Source: a bacterium
GTDB lineage: Bacteria > SAR324 > XYD2-FULL-50-16
Length of the DNA: 33,004 bases
Direction: 5' to 3'
Assembly: GCA_018829445.1 (NCBI GenBank)
Contig: JAHJTV010000065.1
Location: 1-33,004, forward strand
The stretch's first letter is position 1. Each line of letters begins with the position of its first letter. The notes beneath the pieces are model-generated. The model searched no databases and was not told where the DNA came from. It worked only from the letters and a program-made list of their open reading frames with translations. Below are positions 8,292-16,852 of the stretch, piece by piece. Position numbers and translations under genes: made by a program.

Positions 8292-9728
8292 TCAGAGTTC
8301 TTTACACTGTGAGCAAGCGCAGAGCTTGCTGCAGCGTTCAAGAGGGCATGAAACGGTTTCCCCTTTTAAGACGTATACAATTCTCTCCAGATGAGCACTT
8401 CTTGACCCTTTGACTCCAATAACCACTTTTTCCTCCATAATGGATATCAGGTAATCTGCCATTTCTGCTATTGAATCAAAATAGCGGATATTTAGATGCG
8501 GATGGTGTTCTTTAACCAGGTGAAACAGGATCTTTCCTGTTTCACCACTTAGGATAAGGTCTGTTAACTTTTCAGGCAGATGATTTAAAATATAACCGGC
8601 ACTTTCTTTCATTCCCTCGTCCAGCTCTGCCAGATTACCCACAACTCCTACATATCTCTCTGCCGGCAACAGACAGATGGTCTTCAGCATTTGAATAACA
8701 GACTCAGGATTTGCATTGTAGGTATCATCGAGTATCAATGTACCGTCTTTACTCCTATGAAAAACTGATCTGCCTTTTTCGGTGGGAAGTGAAGACAGCC
8801 CCGGTTCGATCTCCGCCCAACTCAAGCCTAAATGGTAGCAAATAGCCAGTATGCAGGATATCAGATTGCCGACATACTCGCCCAGCCGATTAACAACAAC
8901 TGTTTTAGAACCGAATGGAGTTATAAACTGTATTGTCTGAGTTCTTTGGAACGGATCAATGCTGAGACATTCCCAGGAGAATTCCGGAGATCCCTGACCA
9001 AAAAACTCAACCTGCCGGTTTTCCAAAAGCTGGACTAATCGTTCATCACCGTATGGAATTAGCATAACTGATTGCTGTTTCATATTAGAGAAGATTTCCA
9101 TCTTAGCCTGATAGGTTTTTTCCAGACTGCCGAACATACCAAGATGTGCGTGTCCGACATTTAATAACACTGCAATATCCGCCGGAGCAATGGATGTCAG
9201 GGTTAACAGCTCTCCAGAGCCTGATGTTCCCATCTCAAGAGCCAACAATTCATGTTCCCTTTCCATATTCAGAATGGTAATCGGACAACCGATATGATTA
9301 TTGAAACTACCAACATTGGTCAACAACTGCCTGTGTCCATTAATAATGTGTTTGAGCCATTCTTTGGTAGTTGTTTTTCCTGAAGAACCGGTAATATTCA
9401 CGACCTTACCTTCAAATCCGGCTACTAGTGTCTTCGCCAACTGTTGAAGGGCTGATAGCGAATCGACTACTTTCAGGATCGGTATATCTCCCACTTTATC
9501 CACTTCTTGTTCCACCAAAATCAATTCGATGCCGCTGGTTTCAAGTTGATTAAGGTAAAGATGGCCATCACTGTTTTCACCTTTCCAGGCAAAAAATATC
9601 TGGGCATCACCCAGTTGCCTTGTATCAAAAGCCCCACCTCTAAGAATCTTTGTCGGGTTGCCGGGTTTTGTTATCCAGAGTCCATTCGTAATTGATTGGA
9701 TTATTTCGTAATTCAGTAGTTTATTCAT
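8292..9728 (-). CDS. murF: UDP-MurNAc-tripeptide--D-Ala-D-Ala ligase
   Basis: MurF adds D-Ala-D-Ala to UDP-MurNAc-tripeptide using ATP, the last cytoplasmic step in building the cell-wall precursor. Mur-ligase blocks are clear: ITGSSGKTTTKEWLK (P-loop), NNHIGCPITILN, ALEMGTSGSGEL, LNVGHAHLGMFGS, DDTYNANPESV and VIGVKGSRSAHLERIV. The frame is open to a TTG at 9782, with ATGs at 9752 and 9728. I chose 9728 because it places MNKLLNYEIIQSITNG where MurF proteins normally begin, but none of the three has a good ribosome site. The protein ends in an unusual cysteine-rich tail, CPLERCSKLCACSQCKEL, beyond the normal end of the ligase. It is downstream of dinB in the same direction. Confidence 0.9.
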   Translation of the reverse strand: MNKLLNYEIIQSITNGLWITKPGNPTKILRGGAFDTRQLGDAQIFFAWKGENSDGHLYLNQLETSGIELILVEQEVDKVGDIPILKVVDSLSALQQLAKTLVAGFEGKVVNITGSSGKTTTKEWLKHIINGHRQLLTNVGSFNNHIGCPITILNMEREHELLALEMGTSGSGELLTLTSIAPADIAVLLNVGHAHLGMFGSLEKTYQAKMEIFSNMKQQSVMLIPYGDERLVQLLENRQVEFFGQGSPEFSWECLSIDPFQRTQTIQFITPFGSKTVVVNRLGEYVGNLISCILAICYHLGLSWAEIEPGLSSLPTEKGRSVFHRSKDGTLILDDTYNANPESVIQMLKTICLLPAERYVGVVGNLAELDEGMKESAGYILNHLPEKLTDLILSGETGKILFHLVKEHHPHLNIRYFDSIAEMADYLISIMEEKVVIGVKGSRSAHLERIVYVLKGETVSCPLERCSKLCACSQCKEL

Positions 9729-9791
9729 AGACGGTGATGAATTGTAATTCATTGTTAGTTTCACAAAAAGTATTCCCTTCAATCGGGCAAG

Positions 9792-10919
9792 CTAAATCTC
9801 TCCCCTTTCCAAGAAATAAAAAATATCAAGCTGTTGATTTTTAGCTGCGTTTTCATCCTCCTTCTCAAAATTGGATATTGAAATTCCCAATAATCGGATC
9901 TTCTTTCCGGGATATTCATATTCAGCAATTTCGAACAATTTTTGAAAAGCCAGTTTGGAAATAACCTCTTCCGTCAATAAAGAATTGGCCAGTGTAATAC
10001 TTCTGGTTATTTGATGAAAATCCTGGAATTTGACTTTTAATCCCATTGTTTTTCCCAGCTTTTGACTCTTTTTAAGACGTTTAAATAACCCGTTTAGAAG
10101 ACTTTTTAATTCCTGCTTCAGGGTTTCTCCATATTGATAGTCCTCCTTAAATGTATTTTCAATTCCAATGGATTTAGTCTCTCTATCGGATATCACAGCC
10201 CGTTCATCAATCCCCCTGATCATTTGATAAAGATAGCCGCCAAACTTTCCAAAATGTTTTTTTAAATAATCCTCCCGTTTCTCATATAGCTGTTCCCCTT
10301 TTTCTATACCCAATAAAAAAAGTTTCTTTTGAGTAACCTTACCAACACCGGGTATCTTTGATACATTTATATTCATCAAAAACTCCTGTGCATTTTCAGG
10401 TGTTATCACAAACAAACCATCGGGTTTCTTCTCATCAGAAGCGATTTTAGCTAAAAATTTATTGTAGGAAACACCCGCCGAGCTTGTCAGGCCAGTTTGC
10501 TTCTTTATGTCAGCTTTAATTTTTTGCGCCACCCAGGTCGCCGATGGACAATTAATGTGGTTTTGGGTTACATCCAGCCAGGCTTCATCCAGAGAAAGGG
10601 GTTCTATCATATCGGTGTACTGGCGAAAAACCTGATGAATCTGCTCCGAAATCTCCTTATATCGATTAAACCGGGGAAGAACAAAAATCGCCTGAGGGCA
10701 TAACTGTCTTGCTTTAGAACAGGGCATTGCCGAACGGATGCCATATTCACGAGCCTTATAACTGGCAGCAGAAACAACAGCCCGACTCTGCGGACTCCCC
10801 CCAACCACGACAGGTTGACCGATCAAAGCCGGATTATCCTTTATCTCCACCGATGCGTAAAAGGCATCCATATCCAAATGAATGATTTTCCTTACTGTTT
10901 CGTTAGAATGGTTGGACAA
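9792..10919 (-). CDS. dinB: DNA polymerase IV (Y-family)
   Basis: A 375-residue translesion DNA polymerase. The palm carboxylates are visible in HLDMDAFYASVE (D16) and PLSLDEAWLDV (D111, E112). KIPGVGKVTQKKLFLLG is the helix-hairpin-helix of the thumb, and the little-finger domain follows. Near the C-terminus QLDIFYF is a good beta-clamp binding motif. The start is TTG at 10919: the next ATG is residue 17, inside the catalytic motif, and an in-frame stop lies just upstream. A short leftward frame ends 2 bp before this start, hinting at coupling. Expression with murF is suggested by the close spacing; no LexA box was recognised. Confidence 0.92.
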   Translation of the reverse strand: MSNHSNETVRKIIHLDMDAFYASVEIKDNPALIGQPVVVGGSPQSRAVVSAASYKAREYGIRSAMPCSKARQLCPQAIFVLPRFNRYKEISEQIHQVFRQYTDMIEPLSLDEAWLDVTQNHINCPSATWVAQKIKADIKKQTGLTSSAGVSYNKFLAKIASDEKKPDGLFVITPENAQEFLMNINVSKIPGVGKVTQKKLFLLGIEKGEQLYEKREDYLKKHFGKFGGYLYQMIRGIDERAVISDRETKSIGIENTFKEDYQYGETLKQELKSLLNGLFKRLKKSQKLGKTMGLKVKFQDFHQITRSITLANSLLTEEVISKLAFQKLFEIAEYEYPGKKIRLLGISISNFEKEDENAAKNQQLDIFYFLERGEI

Positions 10920-10921
10920 GT

Positions 10922-11107
10922 TTACTCGCTAGTTTTTTGTTCAAATAATAAAGCCACCCTTTGAGCCTCAAAAAGCATTTGCTCCATTCTGCGAAAATTC
11001 AAAGCTTTTGTCCATATTGGCTTTCCCCGACTGATATGTGACCAGTTGATCAGAACTTCATGATAGACAAGATCAGATGGATAAGGAGATAATGTTCTTC
11101 TGTTATC
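10922..11107 (-). other. Possible short reading frame upstream of dinB
   Basis: This strand is open for 61 codons and stops at 10922-10924, two bases before the dinB start. The translation contains SPYPSDLVYHEVLINWSH and FRRMEQMLFEAQRVALLFEQ, which looks protein-like, but no ATG, GTG or TTG sits near its upstream end. A neighbouring frame further up (RYINRVVAKITEEH) could be its N-terminal part joined by a frameshift. It may be a decayed gene or chance. The remainder of the 10920-11279 gap is the leuC upstream region, with no promoter I can defend. Confidence 0.25.
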
Positions 11108-11279
11108 TTAGCAACCACCCTGTTGATATAACGTCCTGATAATATGGATAGATTATTGTGTTAAATTCAAATTATTTTTAATTGGATCCAATGAAAAACT
11201 CCATATCAACAACCGTGTTGTAAAAGTTGGATAGCAGAAATGATCAAAAATAGAATCGACACGTTCTTTGAAGGTTAAC

Positions 11280-12680
11280 ATGAAGAAAACATTATATGAA
11301 AAACTCTGGGAATCTCACCTAGTCCATGAAGAGAACAATGAAACACCACTACTATATATAGACCGTCACCTGGTCCATGAGGTTACAAGTCCACAAGCCT
11401 TTAGTGGTTTAAAGGCAGCTGGGCGTGCAATTAGAAGACCTCAAAGCATTTTGGCAACCATGGACCATTGTGTTCCGACTAAAAACAGATTAAGCCCGAT
11501 TGAGGACGAAGTCGCAAAAAAACAATTGGAAACCCTGGCAGAAAACTGCAAAACCTTTGGAATTAATCTCTACGATATGGAACATGAAAATAACGGAATT
11601 ATTCATGTCATTGCACCAGAGCAAGGGTTCATTCTCCCGGGACAGACAATTGTATGCGGTGACAGCCACACGGCAACGCATGGAGCTTTTGGCTCTCTCG
11701 CTTTCGGCATTGGCACATCAGAGGTTGAACATGTTCTGGCAACCCAGACAATCCAGCAGTCCAAAGCAAAATCAATGCTTATCAGGATTGAAGGCAAGCT
11801 CCCTGAATACTCAACTGCAAAAGATATTGCGCTGGCGGTAATCGGTAAAATCGGCACAGCAGGCGGTACTGGCTATATGTTGGAATTCGCAGGGCAAGCC
11901 ATTGAAGATTTATCCATGGAAGGTAGAATGACGCTTTGCAATATGGCAATTGAGGCAGGGGCTAGAGGCGGAATGATTGCTCCGGACCAAACAACATTCG
12001 AATATCTCAAAGATCGTCCTTATGCACCAAAGAATGGGAATTGGGATAAAGCCGTTGAGTATTGGAAGACACTTGCAAGCGATGATGGTGCAGTATTTGA
12101 TGCCACTCTTTCTGTCGATGGAAGCAAAATCATACCTCAAGTAACCTGGGGGACATCGCCGGGTCAAGTTGCCGGTATTAACGACAGTGTACCATCACCT
12201 CAAGATTTATCCGATCCGACTGACCGGAATGCCTGTCAAAACGCCCTGATTTACATGGGCTTAACGGCTGGAATGAAGATTGTTGATATTGAAATAGACA
12301 ATGTTTTTATCGGCTCATGCACCAATTCAAGAATTGAGGATTTAAGGCTGGCCGCAAAATATATCAACGGGAGAAAAGTACACCCAAAAGTCACAGCAAT
12401 CGTGGTACCTGGCTCTTATCCTGTAAAAAAACAGGCTGAAGCAGAAGGTTTGGATACAATATTTATTGATGCCGGTTTTGAATGGCGGGATCCCGGCTGC
12501 TCCATGTGCCTGGCGATGAATAATGATAAATTGAAAGCAGGTCAACGCTGCGCTTCAACATCAAACAGAAACTTTGAAGGTCGACAGGGGAAAGGAGCCA
12601 GAACGCATCTAGTATCTCCCTCCATGGCAACTGCCGCAGCAATAGAAGGTCGATTTATTGATATTAGAAATTGGTTTTAG
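11280..12680 (+). CDS. leuC: 3-isopropylmalate dehydratase large subunit
   Basis: The large subunit of the LeuCD isomerase, an aconitase-family [4Fe-4S] enzyme that interconverts 2- and 3-isopropylmalate. It also acts on citramalate in the pyruvate route to isoleucine. Hallmarks are LLYIDRHLVHEVTSPQAF, DHCVPT, GDSHTATHGAFGSLAFGIGTSEVEHVLATQ and the cluster ligands C347 (IGSCTNS), C407 and C410 (PGCSMCLAMN). These fall at the same numbers as in the 466-residue E. coli protein. An in-frame TTG at 11268 is the longest option; the ATG at 11280 is preferred because GAAGG lies just upstream and the N-terminus MKKTLYEKLWESH then matches the family. leuD follows after an unusually wide gap. Confidence 0.95.
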   Translation: MKKTLYEKLWESHLVHEENNETPLLYIDRHLVHEVTSPQAFSGLKAAGRAIRRPQSILATMDHCVPTKNRLSPIEDEVAKKQLETLAENCKTFGINLYDMEHENNGIIHVIAPEQGFILPGQTIVCGDSHTATHGAFGSLAFGIGTSEVEHVLATQTIQQSKAKSMLIRIEGKLPEYSTAKDIALAVIGKIGTAGGTGYMLEFAGQAIEDLSMEGRMTLCNMAIEAGARGGMIAPDQTTFEYLKDRPYAPKNGNWDKAVEYWKTLASDDGAVFDATLSVDGSKIIPQVTWGTSPGQVAGINDSVPSPQDLSDPTDRNACQNALIYMGLTAGMKIVDIEIDNVFIGSCTNSRIEDLRLAAKYINGRKVHPKVTAIVVPGSYPVKKQAEAEGLDTIFIDAGFEWRDPGCSMCLAMNNDKLKAGQRCASTSNRNFEGRQGKGARTHLVSPSMATAAAIEGRFIDIRNWF

Positions 12681-13005
12681 CATATATCGAGAAAAACGTG
12701 ACACTTGTATCATGCCGGACTTGATCAAATAAAGAATCCGTCCCCAAAGGAGACGGTTTTGGTTACCCTTAGAAGGGGATAGACTTTTAAATCGTGATCG
12801 TGATCGTGATCGTTCCTGTGCACGATTATTGTTTTACTAAACTCAAAACTTTTTTTGAATAGTTCAAAGTTCCAAAGTCAAACAAACTGTGTTTAAAATG
12901 AATTTTCAATTTTACGAGTACGTTTACAAGCACGATTAACAGATATCGGCAAAGCCTTAATAAGCAATAAAAAAAATCCCACAACAATTAATCAGTTTGA
13001 TCGCT
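12681..13005. other. Intergenic gap splitting leuC and leuD
   Basis: About 325 bp without a gene separates two subunit genes that are normally adjacent. It holds small GC hairpins (around 12733-12751, CCGTC with GACGG, and around 12770-12779, CCCTT with AAGGG). It also holds a degenerate GTGATC repeat block, listed separately. No reading frame is recognised. The hairpins are too weak to call terminators with confidence. Confidence 0.5.
12790..12938. repeat. Degenerate GTGATC tandem repeat with inverted flanks
   Basis: From 12790, ATCGTG repeats run three to four times and then decay to TTCCTGTG. The block opens with AATCGTG (12790-12796) and closes with its complement CACGATT (12821-12827). 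A second related fragment, TTACGAGTACG ... CACGATTA, lies at 12912-12938. The pattern resembles hexamer-rich palindromic elements (CGTGAT/CGTGCTC type) scattered in some proteobacterial genomes. That resemblance is from memory and unverified. The element likely inserted between leuC and leuD and has since decayed. Confidence 0.5.
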
Positions 13006-13623
13006 ATGAAACCTTTTGTAAAACATACCGGAAAAGTTGCAGTACTAAACCGGAGTAATGTAGATACCGACCAGATTATACCTAAACAGTTTTTGACCAA
13101 GATTGAAAAAACCGGTTTTGGCAAACACCTGTTTTATGACTGGCGGTATCAGTCTGACGGGACGGAAAATCCTGATTTTGAACTGAATCTGCCTCAATAT
13201 AGAGATGCTTCGATATTAATCGCAGGTGACAATTTTGGTTGCGGGTCATCTCGTGAGCATGCCCCCTGGGCTTTACTTGACTATGGATTTAAGGTAATTA
13301 TTTCAACCAGTTTTGCAGATATTTTTTATAATAACTGCTTTAAAAATGGGATCCTCCTCATCAAAGTCAATCAGGAGGATTTAGCCAACCTCATCAGTGA
13401 AACTGAATCCAGCCGGGATATTAAAATCTCCATTGATCTTGCAAATCAGGTGATTGAAACTCCTGATGGAAAGCTGATCCGGTTTGATCTGGACGATTTT
13501 AAGAAAGAAACTCTGTTACAGGGCCTGGATCAGATTGCCTGGTCACTGAAGCATATCGAAAAAATAGAATCATTCGAACAAAAACAACGAAACACACAGC
13601 CATGGCTATGGGAACAATCCTAA
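13006..13623 (+). CDS. leuD: 3-isopropylmalate dehydratase small subunit
   Basis: The small subunit that completes the LeuCD isomerase. Family blocks are plain: NRSNVDTDQIIPKQFL, TGFGKHLFYDWRY, DNFGCGSSREHAPWALLDYGFKV (substrate-binding swivel domain) and SFADIFYNNCFKNGILL. The total of 205 residues matches the E. coli protein (201). A TTG at 12997 is in frame, but the ATG at 13006 (MKPFVKHTGKVAVLN) aligns with known N-termini. cimA follows 87 bp after it in the same direction. Confidence 0.95.
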   Translation: MKPFVKHTGKVAVLNRSNVDTDQIIPKQFLTKIEKTGFGKHLFYDWRYQSDGTENPDFELNLPQYRDASILIAGDNFGCGSSREHAPWALLDYGFKVIISTSFADIFYNNCFKNGILLIKVNQEDLANLISETESSRDIKISIDLANQVIETPDGKLIRFDLDDFKKETLLQGLDQIAWSLKHIEKIESFEQKQRNTQPWLWEQS

Positions 13624-13710
13624 CCCATGGATATTTGAACAGATCTCTACATTTATAAGAACCTTTAACTCTTATAACTATTTTTTGATTAAAAACCTGT
13701 CTTACTACTT

Positions 13711-15270
13711 ATGAAATTTGGAACATACTCCGTAGAAATACTTGACACCACTCTTCGTGATGGAGAGCAAACCCAGGGGGTCTCATTTTCACCGGCAGAG
13801 AAAACAAATATAGCCAAGGCTCTGTTGGAACATCTTCGTGCCAACCGAATTGAAATCGCCTCAGCTCTAGCTTCCGAAAAAGACCGGGAAGCTGTCACCA
13901 ATATCACCAATTGGGCAAAAGATAAAGGCTTCCTTGATAAGATCGAAATACTTGGATTCATTGATCATAAAAAAAGTGTTGATTGGGTTGTGGAAACGGG
14001 AGGGAAAGTAATCAACCTTTTGGCGAAGGGAAGCGAGAAACACTGCAATCTGCAACTTGGACAGACCCTGGCTCAACATCTTACCAATATTGAAAAAACT
14101 GTTATTTATGCCAGAAAAAAAGGACTTAAGGTAAACATTTATCTTGAAGACTGGTCCAACGGTTACAATGAGAGCCCACACTATGTGTTTGAGTTCCTGA
14201 ACGCAGCTCAGAACTTTGATATCGAACACTATATGTTAAGTGATACACTGGGGATCATGTCCCCCAATGAAGTGTACGACAGTCTTTCTGACATGATCAA
14301 AAGATACCCGGCCTTGAATTTTGATTTCCATCCGCACAATGATTACGGGTTGGCAACAGCCAATTGTCTGGTGGCAGTTAGAGCGGGAATAAGATCCCTA
14401 CACTGCACTATAAACTGTCTTGGTGAAAGGGCTGGGAATGCCTCCCTGGTGGAAGTGGTGGTCAATCTGAGAGATCGCATGGGAGTGGATCTGTCCATCG
14501 AAGAATCACACCTCATGCGCCTAAGCTACATGGTTTCATCTTTTTCCGGGAAAAAGGTATCGGAAAACGCTCCCATCGTTGGTGAAGATGTGTTTACACA
14601 AACCGCGGGGATCCATGCCGACGGAGACAAAAAAGGCAGTCTTTACAGAAGTATGCTAAGACCGGAAAGGTTTAAACGAAAACACAGTTATGCATTGGGA
14701 AAATTGAGTGGTAAAGCCTCTTTGGATAAAAAGCTGGAAGAACTAGGCTTGGATTTGACTCCTGTCAACAGAGAAAAGGTATTGAGGCGTGTTATTGAGT
14801 TGGGTGAATCCAAAAAATCAATTACCTCGGAAGACTTGCCGTTTATCATCGCCGATGTTCTGGAAACTGAGGATTATAACTATATCCAGTTGCTCAGTTG
14901 CACAGTAACCAGTGGTTTAAACCTGGAATCCACTGCAAGCATCCATATTCAAATTGGTGAAGAGCGTTTTACCTCTTCCGGAGGAGGAAACGGAGGTTAC
15001 GATGCTTTTATGGCAGCCGTTAAGAAAATACTGGATAAGAGAAAAATCGTGTTCCCAAAACTGATCGACTATGAAACCAAAATACCCAAGGGAGGTAAAA
15101 CAAGCGCCTTAGTCGATTGTATTATCACTTGGAACGATGGAGAAAAAACATATAAAACAAGAGGTTTGCATTCAGACCAGGTGGTCGCTGCCGTTGAAGC
15201 TACAATGAAAATGTTGAATCTACACCTCCATCGTCAGACCTCTAATAACAATAAAAAGAAGTTTAAATAA
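13711..15270 (+). CDS. cimA: (R)-citramalate synthase (LeuA/CimA family)
   Basis: A 519-residue DRE-TIM metallolyase that condenses acetyl-CoA with a 2-oxo acid. The TIM barrel carries DTTLRDGEQTQGVSFSPAEK (R16, D17), FDFHPHNDYGLATAN and the GERAGNASL turn. The C-terminal part (about 390-505) is the allosteric domain that normally senses an end product. As I recall the Leptospira interrogans CimA, the pyruvate pocket is lined by L81, L104 and Y144, with E146. This protein has L81 (ILGF), L104 (INLL), Y144 and E146 (IYLEDWSNG) at identical positions, so citramalate synthase fits better than isopropylmalate synthase. With LeuBCD it would feed isoleucine. An isopropylmalate synthase role is not excluded. 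Confidence 0.82.
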   Translation: MKFGTYSVEILDTTLRDGEQTQGVSFSPAEKTNIAKALLEHLRANRIEIASALASEKDREAVTNITNWAKDKGFLDKIEILGFIDHKKSVDWVVETGGKVINLLAKGSEKHCNLQLGQTLAQHLTNIEKTVIYARKKGLKVNIYLEDWSNGYNESPHYVFEFLNAAQNFDIEHYMLSDTLGIMSPNEVYDSLSDMIKRYPALNFDFHPHNDYGLATANCLVAVRAGIRSLHCTINCLGERAGNASLVEVVVNLRDRMGVDLSIEESHLMRLSYMVSSFSGKKVSENAPIVGEDVFTQTAGIHADGDKKGSLYRSMLRPERFKRKHSYALGKLSGKASLDKKLEELGLDLTPVNREKVLRRVIELGESKKSITSEDLPFIIADVLETEDYNYIQLLSCTVTSGLNLESTASIHIQIGEERFTSSGGGNGGYDAFMAAVKKILDKRKIVFPKLIDYETKIPKGGKTSALVDCIITWNDGEKTYKTRGLHSDQVVAAVEATMKMLNLHLHRQTSNNNKKKFK

Positions 15271-15383
15271 GTTACTATCAAATCTTTCTTGAAGTTCAAC
15301 CCTCATTCAAGTTACAGTACAAAATAAGATTTTTTTCTGATATCTAGCTGAAAACAGCACAACAGATAATTTACTCGACATTT

Positions 15384-16793
15384 ATGGTTGAAGACAAAAT
15401 CCTCACCAAAGTAAGAATCCAGGAATTAAAACCTGGAATGTTTATAACAGCTTATACAGGTTTTGCCGCAAAATATCGCTCTTTGGACGACAAAACCTGT
15501 CGGTTTATTCAGCACAATTTCAGGAAAGCCAAAGCGACTGTTGCCAGGAAAAACAAGGAACAGGAAATACCGGTTGAAGCCCTCAAAATCAATGATCATT
15601 TAAAAAAGATTCATGATCTCCCTCCTGACCTGAGCAAAATACAGAGCGTCAGCGATAAATTGCAGCAGGCTCTCAAAGCCAGGGGATTTTTAGAATTTGA
15701 TGTTAAGATTAAGGGGCTGGAAAAGGAGGAAAAAAGAGAACTCAAGGAAGCAATTGACTTGGTAAAGCAATCCACCCTTACCCCCTCTGAACGAAAAGAG
15801 CGCTATCAACAGGCAAAACAAAATGCGGAACAGTTTGTTCAACAGTTAAGTGAAAACGTGCAAACGCGGAAAAAGGCTTCCAGAGCTGTTGAAAATATAA
15901 TGGATGATGCCAGAAGAGGTAAAATCGATTATAGCGGCATAATCGAATACGTTGAAGATATCACCAAACATGCTTCTTCAGAAGCGATGATGGCCATCGT
16001 CAGTTTAAAACAGAGTGATCAGACCTACGACCACTGTGTTGATGTCGGTGTGATTTTTCAATCTTCCTATTATAAAATTAAGGAGATGAAAAAAGAAAAA
16101 CCGATTTTTGATAATCGATCGACGGCATTGCTGGGAGCGTTCTTACATGATTTTGGGAAATCCAAAATTCCCAAAGATATCCTGGATAGCACAGTGCGCT
16201 TTGAACGAGAAAGCCGAGAGATGAAGCTGATGGAATCCCACCCCAAATTTGGAGCAGAGCTTCTGTCGGGAATGAAAATGCCGGAAGCGATTGTCAATAT
16301 GGCATACTACCATCACGTCAAGCAGGATACATCAATGAATTCCTGCTATCCCAAGAACGTCGACTATAACAGCGTGATTTACGAAAGTCGTTTGCTCTCT
16401 ATTATTGATGCTTACCAAGCCCTGGTGGGAAGAAGAAAATATAAAAAATCATGGAACCCGCCTGCTGCCATTCGCTATATTGATGCATTAGCTGGAGTTG
16501 AGTTCGATTTTAACGCCTGGGATGATTTTTTGAGTGTTATTGGTCTTTATCCAAAAGGATCATTGGTAGAATTAAGTGATAAGACGATTGGATTTGTAAT
16601 GAGTGTTCCCCATGAGAACCTGGAGCGGCCCCAGATAGCCATCGTCAGGAATGAGTTTGGAGAGGATCTGGAAAAAAACACCATCATTGACCTGGAACTG
16701 GAAAAAGATATTGGGATTGTAAAAGATTTGGATATAGAAGAGACCTTTGGGATCAATGCGTTAAGTGTTTTCAGCAGCATACAGATAGACTAA
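15384..16793 (+). CDS. HD-GYP-type protein with degenerate GYP motif
   Basis: A 469-residue cytoplasmic protein. Residues 1-70 resemble the DUF3391-like leader found before HD-GYP domains (VRIQELKPGMFITAY). Residues 100-200 are charged and helical. The HD domain follows: H217 (HCVD), HD at 255-256 (AFLHDFGKSKIP), H286, HH at 310-311 and D342 (SIIDAYQALVG). The C-terminus has the usual tail GSLVELSDKTIGFVMSV. Active members hydrolyse cyclic-di-GMP. Here the HHExxDGxGYP motif reads HHVKQDTSMNSCYP, so the glutamate is V, the loop is longer and GYP is CYP. Metal ligands look kept, but the nucleotide loop is altered. It may be a diverged phosphodiesterase or a c-di-GMP receptor. Confidence 0.8.
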   Translation: MVEDKILTKVRIQELKPGMFITAYTGFAAKYRSLDDKTCRFIQHNFRKAKATVARKNKEQEIPVEALKINDHLKKIHDLPPDLSKIQSVSDKLQQALKARGFLEFDVKIKGLEKEEKRELKEAIDLVKQSTLTPSERKERYQQAKQNAEQFVQQLSENVQTRKKASRAVENIMDDARRGKIDYSGIIEYVEDITKHASSEAMMAIVSLKQSDQTYDHCVDVGVIFQSSYYKIKEMKKEKPIFDNRSTALLGAFLHDFGKSKIPKDILDSTVRFERESREMKLMESHPKFGAELLSGMKMPEAIVNMAYYHHVKQDTSMNSCYPKNVDYNSVIYESRLLSIIDAYQALVGRRKYKKSWNPPAAIRYIDALAGVEFDFNAWDDFLSVIGLYPKGSLVELSDKTIGFVMSVPHENLERPQIAIVRNEFGEDLEKNTIIDLELEKDIGIVKDLDIEETFGINALSVFSSIQID

Positions 16794-16852
16794 TATGCAG
16801 AATTTTCTCACCGGAATGGAATCCCGATTGATCCCATTCCATGCGAATCCGC

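Noticed and set aside
11120..11279. A leucine leader peptide or T-box before leuC
   Set aside because: I found no run of leucine codons, T-box sequence or terminator/antiterminator pair.
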